Positions 35,964 through 45,258 of a DNA stretch of 64,000 bases are shown in pieces. Where the stretch lies: contig JAFABI010000017.1 in assembly GCA_023426125.1 (NCBI GenBank), positions 186,001-250,000 of the forward strand, read 5' to 3'. The notes under the pieces were generated by a model. The model saw nothing but the letters and a program-made list of their open reading frames with translations. It ran no database searches and was not told where the DNA came from. The first letter of the stretch is position 1; every line of letters begins with the position of its first letter. Source of the stretch: Bacillota bacterium (GTDB lineage: Bacteria > Bacillota > Clostridia > Acetivibrionales > DTU013). A program made the translations under genes and the position numbers.

Positions 35964-37725
35964 TAGCGAGTTCCTCCTTGCTAAGTTCACTATAAGCAAT
36001 TTCTTGATAGGTTGGGCATGATTTAATAAGATCAGAATGTTGTCCCTTTCCAACAATACGTCCATTATCAATAACTAAGATTAAATCAGCATCAATAATC
36101 GTTCCAATGCGTTGAGAAACAATAATACGCGTTGCATCTCCCATTTCCTGATCCAAATGACTACGTAGGAGCTTGTCAGTTCGATAATCAAGCGCAGAGA
36201 AGGTATCATCAAATAAATAAATTTCAGCCTTACGAGCAAGGGCACGAGCAATTGAGAGACGCTGTTTTTGTCCTCCTGAGAAGTTGCTTCCATTTTGTGC
36301 AACCCGGATAGGTTCATCCCCTTTCTTTTCATCTATAAACTCTCTGCTTTGCGATATTTCTATCGCATGATCAATTTGCTTCGGGCTTGCATTATTATCT
36401 CCGAAATTAATATTGGCATCAATTTCTCCGCTAAACAAAAGTGCTTTTTGCGATACATATGCAAGTTTGCGGTTTAAATCTTTCTTTTGATAATCACGGA
36501 TATCATGATTATTGATTAAAATGGAACCTTGTGTAGCATCATAAAAGCGAGCAATTAAATCAATAAGGGTTGTTTTCCCGCATCCTGTACTGCCAATAAT
36601 CGCTACTGTCTCTCCCTTTTCGACTTTAAAGGAAATATCAAATAAAGCATTATCATCCGCATGCGGATATTTAAAACTAACATTTTTAAATTCAATGGTC
36701 CCTGTCGTACCTGTAACAACCCCTGGACCATCCATCATACTTTCGCTTGTTTCGATCACTTCAAAGATTCTTCGTGCTGAAATAAGAGCTCGCGGTGCAA
36801 TCATAAACATAATGGCAAGAATCGCAAATGATCCCATGATTTGCATTCCATAAGACATAAAGACAACCATGTCCCCAAAGACGCTCCATGCTGCTGTCAT
36901 TGCTGTTTCTTGTATAATAAGGGCACCTACCCAATAAATGATAAGTGATATTGCACTTGTTGTTCCACTAATAATTGGACTCAGAAGTGCTGTTATCTGT
37001 CCTGTAAACAAACTAATTTTAGTAAACTCTTGATTAACATCAGAAAATCTCTTGATTTGATAATCTTCAGCGTTAAACGCACGAATAATTCGTAACCCGC
37101 TTAGGTTTTCACGTGTGACACGGTTCATGTCATCCGTTAAGACTTGGATTCTCTCAAATTTCTTTGCGGCAATAAGAATAACAACAACAAGCGAGATAAG
37201 CATTATGACAACCGCAATGCCAAGAGCAGCAGACCACTTCCACTGACTTCCAGAGATCTTTGTAATAGCCCAGACTGCTGTAATAGGCGCTTTAATCATC
37301 ATCTGAAGTCCCATAGAAATAAGGAGTTGAACGTGTTGAATGTCATTGGTTGAGCGAGTAATAAGTGAATCGGTGCTGAATTCATGAATCTCTGCTGCAG
37401 AGAAGCGTTGGGTCTTTTTATAGAGAAGTTCGCGAAGTCGTGCGGAAAAGTTTGCAGCAACATTCATTACAAAATAACTGGTGATAATTGAGCTAATCAT
37501 ACTTGCAATTGAACAAAGTAACATAAAGCCACCATTGGCCCAAATGTCTGAGAAGACATAGAGCCGTCCAGTTTCTGGGTTGACTGCGCCTTGTGCAATT
37601 TGCGTAATCACATTCATGTAAGAAGGCATTTTTAAGTCTAACCATGTTTGTATAATGACAAAGAAGAAGACAGCAAGCGTAAAAAGCCAATCACGCTTAT
37701 TAAAGTGCTTTAATATTTTAATCAT
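35956..37725 (-). CDS. Heterodimeric ABC exporter subunit A (MdlA/LmrC-like)
   Basis: 589 residues, same layout as the downstream partner. Walker A GSTGCGKTT and signature FSGGQKQRLS are canonical, but Walker B reads IYLFDDTFSALD, with Asp where the catalytic Glu should be. This is the expected asymmetry of heterodimeric exporters with one degenerate ATP site: the degenerate Walker B here pairs with the degenerate signature in the partner. Start 37725 preceded by AAAGGAATCGACT. Transcribed divergently from a TetR gene. Confidence 0.92.
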   Translation of the reverse strand: MIKILKHFNKRDWLFTLAVFFFVIIQTWLDLKMPSYMNVITQIAQGAVNPETGRLYVFSDIWANGGFMLLCSIASMISSIITSYFVMNVAANFSARLRELLYKKTQRFSAAEIHEFSTDSLITRSTNDIQHVQLLISMGLQMMIKAPITAVWAITKISGSQWKWSAALGIAVVIMLISLVVVILIAAKKFERIQVLTDDMNRVTRENLSGLRIIRAFNAEDYQIKRFSDVNQEFTKISLFTGQITALLSPIISGTTSAISLIIYWVGALIIQETAMTAAWSVFGDMVVFMSYGMQIMGSFAILAIMFMIAPRALISARRIFEVIETSESMMDGPGVVTGTTGTIEFKNVSFKYPHADDNALFDISFKVEKGETVAIIGSTGCGKTTLIDLIARFYDATQGSILINNHDIRDYQKKDLNRKLAYVSQKALLFSGEIDANINFGDNNASPKQIDHAIEISQSREFIDEKKGDEPIRVAQNGSNFSGGQKQRLSIARALARKAEIYLFDDTFSALDYRTDKLLRSHLDQEMGDATRIIVSQRIGTIIDADLILVIDNGRIVGKGQHSDLIKSCPTYQEIAYSELSKEELANA

Positions 37726-37794
37726 AGTCGATTCCTTTCGAATGGTACTGATAGATAGCATTTCTTAATGAAACAATATGTGTCATTGATTTAA

Positions 37795-37822
37795 ATTATA
37801 TCGACTCTAACGAATTGCACAA
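37795..37822 (-). promoter_or_regulatory. Promoter of the ABC exporter operon
   Basis: On the minus strand TTGTGC and TATAAT with a 16-bp spacer, about 70 bp before the first ATG of the exporter operon. Confidence 0.55.
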
Positions 37823-37890
37823 TACATTTTGCGAATATGAAACACAAACAGCAAAAGTTGTTTCATCCACTAAACATACCCTTTCGATTC

Positions 37891-37918
37891 TTGACAATGT
37901 CTGCTTACTTGTTACAAT
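37891..37918 (+). promoter_or_regulatory. Promoter of the TetR-family regulator
   Basis: TTGACA and TACAAT with a 16-bp spacer, 35 bp before the ATG. It lies in the divergent region with the exporter promoter, so one bound repressor could affect both. Confidence 0.65.
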
Positions 37919-37952
37919 TAATTTATAAAAATTGATCAAAAGGAGTCCTAAT

Positions 37953-38483
37953 ATGATGGAAGAAAAGGAAAGTTACTCGGTTAAAAGCGCCATAAAAAAA
38001 GCTTTGATAAATCTTATGGCAACCAAGTCAGTCGTAGATATAACGGTTACTGAACTCGTCAAAGAAGCAAAAGTTGCTCGTGTATCTTTTTATCGTAATT
38101 TCTCATCAATCTCAAATGTGGTAGATAGCATTGCACAAGATACCGCAAATTTGTTCTCCAGCGAAACAATACCGCCAATTACGTCTAAGGATGAACAAAA
38201 ATGGCGTGGATTTTTATTCTATTATTTATATCAAATCGCAAATACACCTAAGGACTTATTATATGGAAGTATGTCGCACAATCCATTGGTCACACACAGC
38301 ATCAATAACAAAGTCGCAATGTCTTTGGAAAACCAACCTCTTCCTACAATGGATGAAGTATTTGTTTGGACAGGAAAACTGTGGCTAATCCAAGGTGTTG
38401 CTAAGACTTGGGTATCTAGTGGAATGAATGAAAGTATAGAAACAATGGTTGAAATGATGATAGAAATGATTAAGAATCTCTAG
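37953..38483 (+). CDS. TetR/AcrR-family regulator
   Basis: 176 residues. N-terminal helix-turn-helix SAIKKALINLMATKSVVDITVTELVKEAKVARVSFYRNFSSI is typical of TetR (the YRNF variant of YxHF). The ligand domain has the C-terminal pattern seen in small TetR proteins next to drug pumps. ATG 37953 has AAAGGAG eight bases upstream. Its divergent position suggests it represses the ABC exporter and itself. Confidence 0.88.
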   Translation: MMEEKESYSVKSAIKKALINLMATKSVVDITVTELVKEAKVARVSFYRNFSSISNVVDSIAQDTANLFSSETIPPITSKDEQKWRGFLFYYLYQIANTPKDLLYGSMSHNPLVTHSINNKVAMSLENQPLPTMDEVFVWTGKLWLIQGVAKTWVSSGMNESIETMVEMMIEMIKNL

Positions 38484-38895
38484 AAACAATAGCAAAATTT
38501 GTATAAAGAAGAAGAATACTAATTAAAAGTACAGTTTCGTCAATAAATTAGAGATACTTTAAAGTGATATTGATAGTAGTTATCAGTAATTAAATAGTTT
38601 CTTTGTTCCCGAATCTTGTGAATAACGATCCTTTTATATCATTAATTGACCCAACTGTTTGAAATGATAGTACCTCGTGAAGCAAACAAATCGATAAAGA
38701 GATCTAGTTCAAACTTTTAGATCAAAAGTAAGCGATGAATAACCCACCGGATTTTCAAGTGTCCAAATCCGTGAGATATTCCTTGTACAAGAGTAATAAA
38801 TTCTCCTGTTCTGGGATTTAGGACTTAGGACTTGTTTAGTTCATATCTGTTTTGGTCACTGTCCTCATTCACTCTAATAAACTTATAGGAGTGAA
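38484..38895. other. AT-rich gap, nothing assigned
   Basis: No coding frame with a ribosome binding site and no strong hairpin. The N-terminal part of the recombinase that follows would have lain here, but no matching sequence is visible. Confidence 0.4.
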
Positions 38896-39547
38896 ATGAA
38901 AGTGAAAGAGGTAATAAACGCGGATGATTTCGCAGCATTACTTCTAGCACCACCAGCTAATACAAAAATAGGAATCAAAGACAGAACTATTATGATTCTC
39001 CTATATGATTCGGCCATCCGAGTTACTGAATTAAGGGAACTGACAGTGTTATCTCTGTACCTTGCGGCAGAAATACCGTATATCCGTGTACATGGTAAAG
39101 GTGATAAGGAAAGAATTGTCTCTATAACAGACAAAACTGTTGAGCATCTCAAAAAATATATGAGTATCTTCCATGAGGATAAAATCGGTGATAGGCCACT
39201 ATTTTATACGGTCATAAAAGGAAATCTATCAGCCATTTCTACAGGTAATATAGAAAGAATCCTTAATAAGTATGCTGAAATGATACGTCCAGACCACCCG
39301 ACACTACCTCAAAAGATTCACCCTCATATGTTCAGAAGAACCCGGGCATGCGGCTTATATCAGAGTGGAGTTGGAATTGGTTTCAAGAATACTTGGTCAC
39401 TCCTCAACGCAGGTAACCCGTATATATGCATCGCCATCAATAGAAATGCTAAAAGCTGCAATGGAAAGTAACAGCGTTGACATGCCAGAACCAGAGGAAT
39501 GGCTTAAAGACGAAGAAGAATTGGCTAGACTTTGTGGAATAAGATAA
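38896..39547 (+). pseudogene. XerD-like tyrosine recombinase, catalytic domain only, frameshifted
   Basis: From TAGGAGTGAA-ATG the frame gives IKDRTIMILLYDSAIRVTEL (catalytic Arg region), HGKGDKERIV, HPHMFRRTRA (H-x-x-R) and then shifts near 39365. The next frame continues LELVSRILGHSSTQVTRIYA with the catalytic Tyr and ends RLCGIR. The core-binding N-terminal domain is missing. One-base deletion plus N-terminal loss makes it inactive. Joined it is about 216 residues. Confidence 0.8.
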
Positions 39548-39550
39548 ATT

Positions 39551-39630
39551 TTATCCTCAGCTTTTATGGATAAAAACAGACTAAATGGAATGATTGCAAA
39601 AAGCTGAGGATAATAAAAAGCTGAGGATAA
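39551..39630. repeat. Hairpin with a duplicated right arm
   Basis: TTATCCTCAGCTTTT (39551-39565) is complementary to AAAAGCTGAGGATAA, which occurs twice (39599-39613 and 39616-39630). Located between two convergent recombinase genes; may act as a bidirectional terminator. Confidence 0.65.
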
Positions 39631-39671
39631 ACCACAAATCACAAAGATTTTTGATACAGCGGACAGATCTC

Positions 39672-40073
39672 CTAACACAGACTTTGCAGCGCAGTGATCG
39701 TATTTTTGATGGTTTCACCTGCTGCAGCATTCGTGATTTCTATCCGAATACCATGAACGGTCAAGCGGATTGCTGTATCACTGGAGAACTCCAATGAATT
39801 GTTCAGGGCAGGTGTTTGGATAGGAAAGGAGTCCAAATCCGAAATCCGAAGTTGCACCACTTCCTGTTTCCCATGAACCACCGGAAGAGATGCTTCCGGT
39901 ATTGCGCAGGCGCTATCTCGAAATCTTCGGATATGATAGTAAAAGCTACTGCGCTGAATATGATGTAGATCACACCAGTCTTTGTCACTCATTGTACTGG
40001 TGCGGCATTGCTGTATAAGCTCCAGCCATTCTTGATCTGTACGTCTTGGCTGCCTCAGTTCTTTTTGAACCAT
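39672..40073 (-). mobile_element. IS66 accessory (TnpA-like) segment fused to serine recombinase 1
   Basis: 133 codons from an internal ATG with AGGA upstream. The pattern WLELIQQCRTSTMSDKDWCD, SSFYYHIRRFR and a C-terminal RLTVHGIRIEITNAAAGETI segment matches the small first protein of IS66 elements. No TnpB or transposase follows downstream, so only this piece of the element survives. Confidence 0.7.
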
Positions 40074-41646
40074 TTTTGTCCTACCACAATTCTTTATAGC
40101 ATGGGGGTCTATTAGCACATATGAATTTACAAAATCAGTTACCTTCCATGTAATCTCAATCTGTTTGTCCGGATACACATAAATCCTGTCAATCAATAAA
40201 TCCATCGTTTCCTGCGTCAGTCCGGTTTCTTTTTGCAGTTTTTCCGCAAGGATAGCTGTCTTGCCCGCCTGATTTCTACTTTCCCGAAGCTGTGCGGCCT
40301 TTGCAGAAAGAATGGAATAGGTGCTGTTCAGGCGGCTCAGCTCTGCAACCAGTTCGCTCTTTTTTATGCCATACTGCTCTGTGCTGATTTCTTTCAAAAT
40401 AAGCTGTTCGTACAGCCGCTGCTTTTCACGCTGACCTGCATCTATCAACCTTTTGTATTCGGTTTGCTGCTCTGTTTGAAGTTCCAGTTCCCCGATAGCG
40501 CACAGAGGCCCGGTATTCAAAAGGATTTGTACTTGCTTGGAAATGATATCAAACAGCAGGCTTTCCAGTTCCTGTTCCTTTATCTCCAGCCTGTGGCAGG
40601 GAGCCGACGCATCCACCTTGGTGTATCGGCAAACAAAGACCGGTTCCTTTCGCGGCACTCTCTGCATGGCGTGTCCGCAGCTGCCGCAGATCACCTTGCC
40701 CCGGAGAAGATAGCTTCGGGGTTGTTTGTCGCATTTAAAGTGCCGTAGCTTGGCCTGAACCTGGTCATAAATCTCTTTTCCCACAATGGCGGGATGATGG
40801 TACGGTATTTTATACCATTCGCTTTCATCCTTGAGCCGGGAGCGCGTTCCGCCGACCTCCCGGAGTACCCGCTTACCGATGACATAAGTGCCGATATACC
40901 GTTCATCCTTCAGGATGCGCAGCACCGTTGAACGCTGCCAGATACCGGCGCATCGTGAAATATCATGGAAACCATTGCCCTTTGCCGCCCGGTATTCTCC
41001 CGGCGTGGGGATTTTATCCGCATACAGCACCTTTACAATATCCCCGGCGTGTTTTGTTTCCAGTGCCATCGTAAATATCCTGCGCACCACTGCGGCCGCC
41101 TCCTCGTCAATAGCAAGCCGCCCGTCCTGGCCTTTCCGATAGCCGTAACAGCATACCTTGCTGTGATATTCGCCGCGCTTCATTTTTTTCGTATTTGGCG
41201 CTTTTGGTTTTACGGGATAAATCCAGACTGTAGTATTCGTGCATGAGGTATTTGAAGGCTACCGTCATTCCTCCCGTATCTTCTTTGTAGTCCTTTGTGT
41301 CAAAGCCGTCACTTACGGAGATAAAACGGGTGCGAAACAACGGAAACACCTTTTCCAGAAAATATCCAGTTTCGATCATGTTGCGGCCAAACCGGGAAAA
41401 ATCCTTGACAATAATACAATGGATTTTGCTCTGCCGCACAAGCTCCAAAAGCTCCTGCATGGCTGGCCGTTCAAAGTTGACGCCGGAGTAGCCGTTATCC
41501 ACAAATTCCAGGATTTCCACGTTCTCTTGTTCCAGCGTTGCAATGTGCCACCGGAGCAAAAGCCTTTGATTGGGAATGCTCAGGCTGTCGGTTTTTGCGT
41601 CCTCCAGGGACAGGCGGATATACATGGCAACAATGTAGGTACTCAT
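39672..41646 (-). pseudogene. Large serine recombinase 1, frameshifted and fused to an IS66 TnpA-like domain
   Basis: The resolvase domain (MSTYIVAMYIRLSLED, catalytic Ser in YIRLS; IVKDFSRFGRN) is in one frame until about 41183-41189, where a run of seven A residues on the coding strand shifts the frame; removing one restores KTKSAKYEKMKRGEYHSK. The recombinase domain, zinc ribbon (CGSCGHAM ... C ... C) and coiled coil follow. The normal end near IEITWKVTDF continues in frame into an IS66 accessory (TnpA-type) domain from Met at 40073: MSDKDWCDLHHIQRSSFYYH is its helix-turn-helix. Its ATG overlaps the stop of recombinase 2 (ATGA). Confidence 0.85.
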
Positions 41647-43331
41647 GCGTTCAGCCTCCCCTCCGAATCCGTTAACAGCTCATACAGCGAATGTTCTGCT
41701 TTCTCCAACTGCTTCCAACCGCTTTCAAACCGGAAAGCCACCTCGATATGCCGGTCGGAAAATACCCGTATCCGGTCAATCAAACGATCAATCAGCAATG
41801 CTGTAATGTGCTCTTGGCCGGTAATCCCTGCAATCAGGTTGGAAAGGTCAAGATAATCTGCAATTCGTGTTTCCATGTCTCTCTGGTTGGCTGTGAGTTC
41901 CTGAATCAGGGCTGATGCGCGCTCAATCTTTTCACCGTAACCGGCGCGCATTTCCCGGTATTCCTCATTGCTTAGAATACCGGTCACAAGGCTTTCGTAA
42001 AGGCTTTTCAGCATTCGTCTGTCCCGGTCAAGTTCCTGCCGCAACGCGGCAAGTCTGGCTTTGACTTGCGCGTACCTGCCTTCGGTATCCGGATGCTTTT
42101 GTTTCAGGATAAGCGCATTGCCTACCGTGATTTCCGCCTGCTTTTGCAGTATGGTCAGCAGGGCGGATAACAGTTCCTTCTCCGGGAGGGAGTAGGGCTT
42201 GCAGGAACCACGCAACCTGCGGCTGTTGGAAAGGCAGTGGAATACATACACATCCGGGCCTCGTTTGCGTTCGCACCGCTGCCGGTGCAGACTGCCGCCG
42301 CAGTGCCCGCAGAAGATTTTTCCCTTGAACAGATTGGGGGTGTAGGGCTTCTTGGGCTTCTGAACAGCTTCATCTGCAACCTGTTGGCGGAATACCTGAA
42401 CAGCATCAAATACCTCCCGGCTGACAAGCGCTTCATGGGTGCTTTCTACCCGAATCCAGTTGTTTTCCTCTGCTCGGGTCTGCTGATGGCATATGCTTTT
42501 GGTTTTCCCTTGAACCAGCGTTCCGGTGTAGGTCTCACAGGAAAGGATTTTACTGATCGTCCATGTCTGCCAGGCTTTTTTACCGATGAGTTTTTCATGG
42601 GCAATCAATCCAGCCGCCTTTTTCGCATGGCTGGGCGTAAGGATTCCCGCCTCATTCAGGCGGCGGGTAATGTCGTTCAGGCTTACCTTTTCATACGCCC
42701 ACTGGAAAATCTGTCGCACCACCGGAGCCGTTTCCTCATCAACGATGAGCTGGTGGCAGTTATCCGGGCTTTTCAAATAGCCGTAGGGCGGTCTTGCCCC
42801 GACAAACTGCCCCTCCTTCATGCTCTGCCTCTGCTGGGCCTTGATTTTACGCCCGATATCCAGCGAATAGGCTTCATTAATCATATTCTTTAAGGGCAGC
42901 ATGATGCCGTCACCGGGATTCACATGGTCGGTATCAAAATTGTCATTGATTGAAATGAACCGTACCTTAATGGAAGGAAGATACTTCTCAATATAATAGC
43001 CGGTGTCTATGGCATTCCTGCCAAACCGGGATAAGTCCTTCACGATAATGCAGTTGATCACGCCGTTTTCCGCGTCCTCCAGCATCCGTTGAAAGGCGGG
43101 GCGGTGAAAATTCGTACCCGTCGTGCCGTTGTCGATATAGTAATCATGGAGCCGCAGATCGGCGGAAAGGGCAATATAGCTTTCCACAATGCTTTTCTGT
43201 GTTTCCAGGGAATCGCCCTTTTTCTTGTTATCCTCCACCGAAAGCCGGATGTAGCCTCCAGCCCGGTAAACAGGGCTTTCAAAGGTCTGTACCGGAACAT
43301 CAGCAAGCTGTTTTCTGCTTTTTCTCGCCAT
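41643..43331 (-). CDS. Large serine recombinase 2 (intact)
   Basis: 562 residues. Resolvase domain with GGYIRLSVED (catalytic Ser), IVKDLSRFGRNAIDTG and ISINDNFDT; recombinase domain with PPYGYLKSPDN; zinc ribbon CGHCGGSLHRQRC followed by CLSNSRRLRGSC; and a C-terminal coiled coil. It is the only one of the three tandem recombinases with an uninterrupted frame, so it may be the only active one. Stop and start codons overlap those of its neighbours, implying translation as a unit. Such triplets direct integration and excision of Firmicute integrative elements. Confidence 0.92.
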   Translation of the reverse strand: MARKSRKQLADVPVQTFESPVYRAGGYIRLSVEDNKKKGDSLETQKSIVESYIALSADLRLHDYYIDNGTTGTNFHRPAFQRMLEDAENGVINCIIVKDLSRFGRNAIDTGYYIEKYLPSIKVRFISINDNFDTDHVNPGDGIMLPLKNMINEAYSLDIGRKIKAQQRQSMKEGQFVGARPPYGYLKSPDNCHQLIVDEETAPVVRQIFQWAYEKVSLNDITRRLNEAGILTPSHAKKAAGLIAHEKLIGKKAWQTWTISKILSCETYTGTLVQGKTKSICHQQTRAEENNWIRVESTHEALVSREVFDAVQVFRQQVADEAVQKPKKPYTPNLFKGKIFCGHCGGSLHRQRCERKRGPDVYVFHCLSNSRRLRGSCKPYSLPEKELLSALLTILQKQAEITVGNALILKQKHPDTEGRYAQVKARLAALRQELDRDRRMLKSLYESLVTGILSNEEYREMRAGYGEKIERASALIQELTANQRDMETRIADYLDLSNLIAGITGQEHITALLIDRLIDRIRVFSDRHIEVAFRFESGWKQLEKAEHSLYELLTDSEGRLNA

Positions 43332-44966
43332 TACGCCACCTCCGTTCCGGAAGCCTTCTTCCCGGCAGAAGTATTGCAGACCGCAAGGGTTTTTTCATAC
43401 TCAGGCTGATAATTAAAGGTGATTTGCAGCTCGGTCTTGCTGACAACGCGGACGGACTGAATCAAATGAGTTACGGTTTTCCGGTTAAGCTCCGTCAGCC
43501 CTTCAAACTTCTTGAAATGCTCCATCCAAACAAGCCGTTCGCTGGTATGGTTCTTCACATCCTCAAGCTCCTGCCGGAGAGAAGCCAGCGCCTGATTCAG
43601 ACGCTTTTCATCCTCCAGATATTTTGCCTTGAAGGTCTTGTAATCCTCGGGGGAAAGCAGACCGGTAATCATATTTTCATACAGCGTAGCTTTAAACGCG
43701 GAGGTCTGCTTCAACTGGTGCTGGTTCTCCGCAATCTGCGCCTCCAGCCGACGCGCCATCTGTCTGCCAAGCGCTTCTGTGTCGGCGCTTTTCAGTACTG
43801 TTTCCAGAGATGCAATGTTGCGGATATGGGCTTTCAGGCTCTCCAGCACACAGGAAATCAAATCGCTTTCCTTGATCCGGACAGGTGCTTCACAGCCGCC
43901 TTTTTTTCCTGCGGGGCAATAATAATAGTGATAGGTATTGCCTTTGTAACGGTCGGTTTTACGGGTCATGCGGCCTCCGCAGCAATCACAGATCAGGATA
44001 CCGGAAAAAAGCTGTACCCGGTCACTTCCCGGCGAAGTGCGGGTATCCAGCCGCATCAGCCGCTGTACCAGGTCAAAATCACGTCTGTGGATAATGGCTT
44101 CATGGGCATTCTCTGTGCGCACCCATTCCTGTTCCGGTTTATCCACCAGCTCCTTCAGCTTGTAATTAAAGGTGCCCTGTTTTCCCTGAAGCAGCGTTCC
44201 GGTGTAAGTTTCATCCTTCAAAATACGGAGGACCGTTGTGGCTGACCATTTGGCGTCGGCCTTGTCCGCATAGCCTCCCTTGGGATGGGGCAGGCCCCGG
44301 TCTCTCTTGTAGGCCAGAGGAGACAAAACGCCCGCAAGGTTCAGTTCCTCCGCAATTCTGGCGGCGCTCATACCGTCCAGCTTCCGTTTGAATATTCCCT
44401 GCACCACACCGGCCGGATATTTGTCCCGCACAAGCTGGTTCTTATTGTCCTCCGACTTTTTGTAGCCGTATACGGCGCAGGCTCCCACATAATCGCCATT
44501 GCTGCGCTTTACGGTCAGGGCGCTGCGGGTTTTCACGGAAATATCATGGCAGTAGGCGTCGTTGATAATGCTTTTTACAGAGACAACCAAATCGTCGCCG
44601 CTGTCTTTCAAGGTGTCGATGTTGTCATTGAGCGCGATAAAGCGCACTCCGTAAGCGGGAAAGATACGGCGCAGATAGCGCCCGGTTTCAATGTAATCGC
44701 GTCCCAGCCGGGACAAGTCCTTGACGATGACGCATGATATTGCCTGCCTCAATCTCCGCCATCATTTCCTTAAAGGCCGGACGGTCAAATAAAATACCGC
44801 TCCAACCGTCATCCACCTTCTCCGACACTGCCTCGATATCGGGCCTGCTTTCGATGAAGCTGTCCAAAAGCTTGCGCTGATTGGCAACGCTGTCGCTTTC
44901 GTTGTCCTTATCGTCGGTGTAGGACAGGCGGATATATTTCACTGCTTTATACTTTGTTTCAGACAT
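43331..44966 (-). pseudogene. Large serine recombinase 3, frameshifted in the resolvase domain
   Basis: Starts with CAGGAGTG-ATTATTC-ATG and reads KYIRLSYTDDKDNES through AEIEAGN, then loses frame at about 44735. The other frame continues SCVIVKDLSRLGRDYIETGR and runs intact through GYKKSEDNKNQL, the zinc ribbon CDCCGGRMTRK and the coiled coil. A single-base indel explains it. The end overlaps the start of recombinase 2 by one base (TAATG). If genuine, the first gene of the triplet is inactive, although reinitiation downstream is conceivable. Confidence 0.85.
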
Positions 44967-45005
44967 GAATAATCACTCCTGTTACTATAGAATTACGGTT
45001 TAAGG

Positions 45006-45022
45006 CACGGCAGCCAGCCGTG
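45006..45022 (+). repeat. Short hairpin between recombinase 3 and the IS110 element
   Basis: CACGGC and GCCGTG arms around AGCCA, then TCTTTTAT. May lie at or near the left boundary of the IS110 element. Confidence 0.4.
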
Positions 45023-45024
45023 TC

Positions 45025-45258
45025 TTTTATCGTCTTGTTGCCTAAGCTGATAGAATGAGCGAGCAGTGGCCTGACGCATCACTCCAAGGACTAACCACGT
45101 CCGTACGAAAGTCAGTCAGCCATCCTCTCGTTCGCAGCGTTCGATTTATGCAGGTAGAACCACTGGTTTCCAGAGCGTTCGCGTCACCAAACAGATGGAA
45201 TCGGCAATGAGTAAAAGATGGTTCGCCAATTGCAAAATCTGTTATCAGGAGAATGTCT
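45025..45258 (+). ncRNA. Candidate IS110 bridge RNA region (left end of the IS)
   Basis: IS110-group elements transcribe a structured bridge RNA from the non-coding end upstream of the transposase. The 230 bp here are non-coding, GC-balanced and hairpin-rich, for example AACCACTGGTT (about 45155) and GGACT...AGTCAGTC (about 45098-45128). I cannot assign the target- and donor-binding loops without the element boundaries. Confidence 0.4.

Noticed and set aside
39599..39630. Two spaced identical 15-mers as a minimal CRISPR
   Set aside because: Only two copies with a 2-bp gap, complementary to a third upstream; it is a hairpin with a duplicated arm.
41183..41189. Programmed ribosomal frameshift in serine recombinase 1
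   Set aside because: A slippery A7 run exists, but recombinases of this family are not known to need one and a second gene of the triplet is also broken; an indel or sequencing error is simpler.
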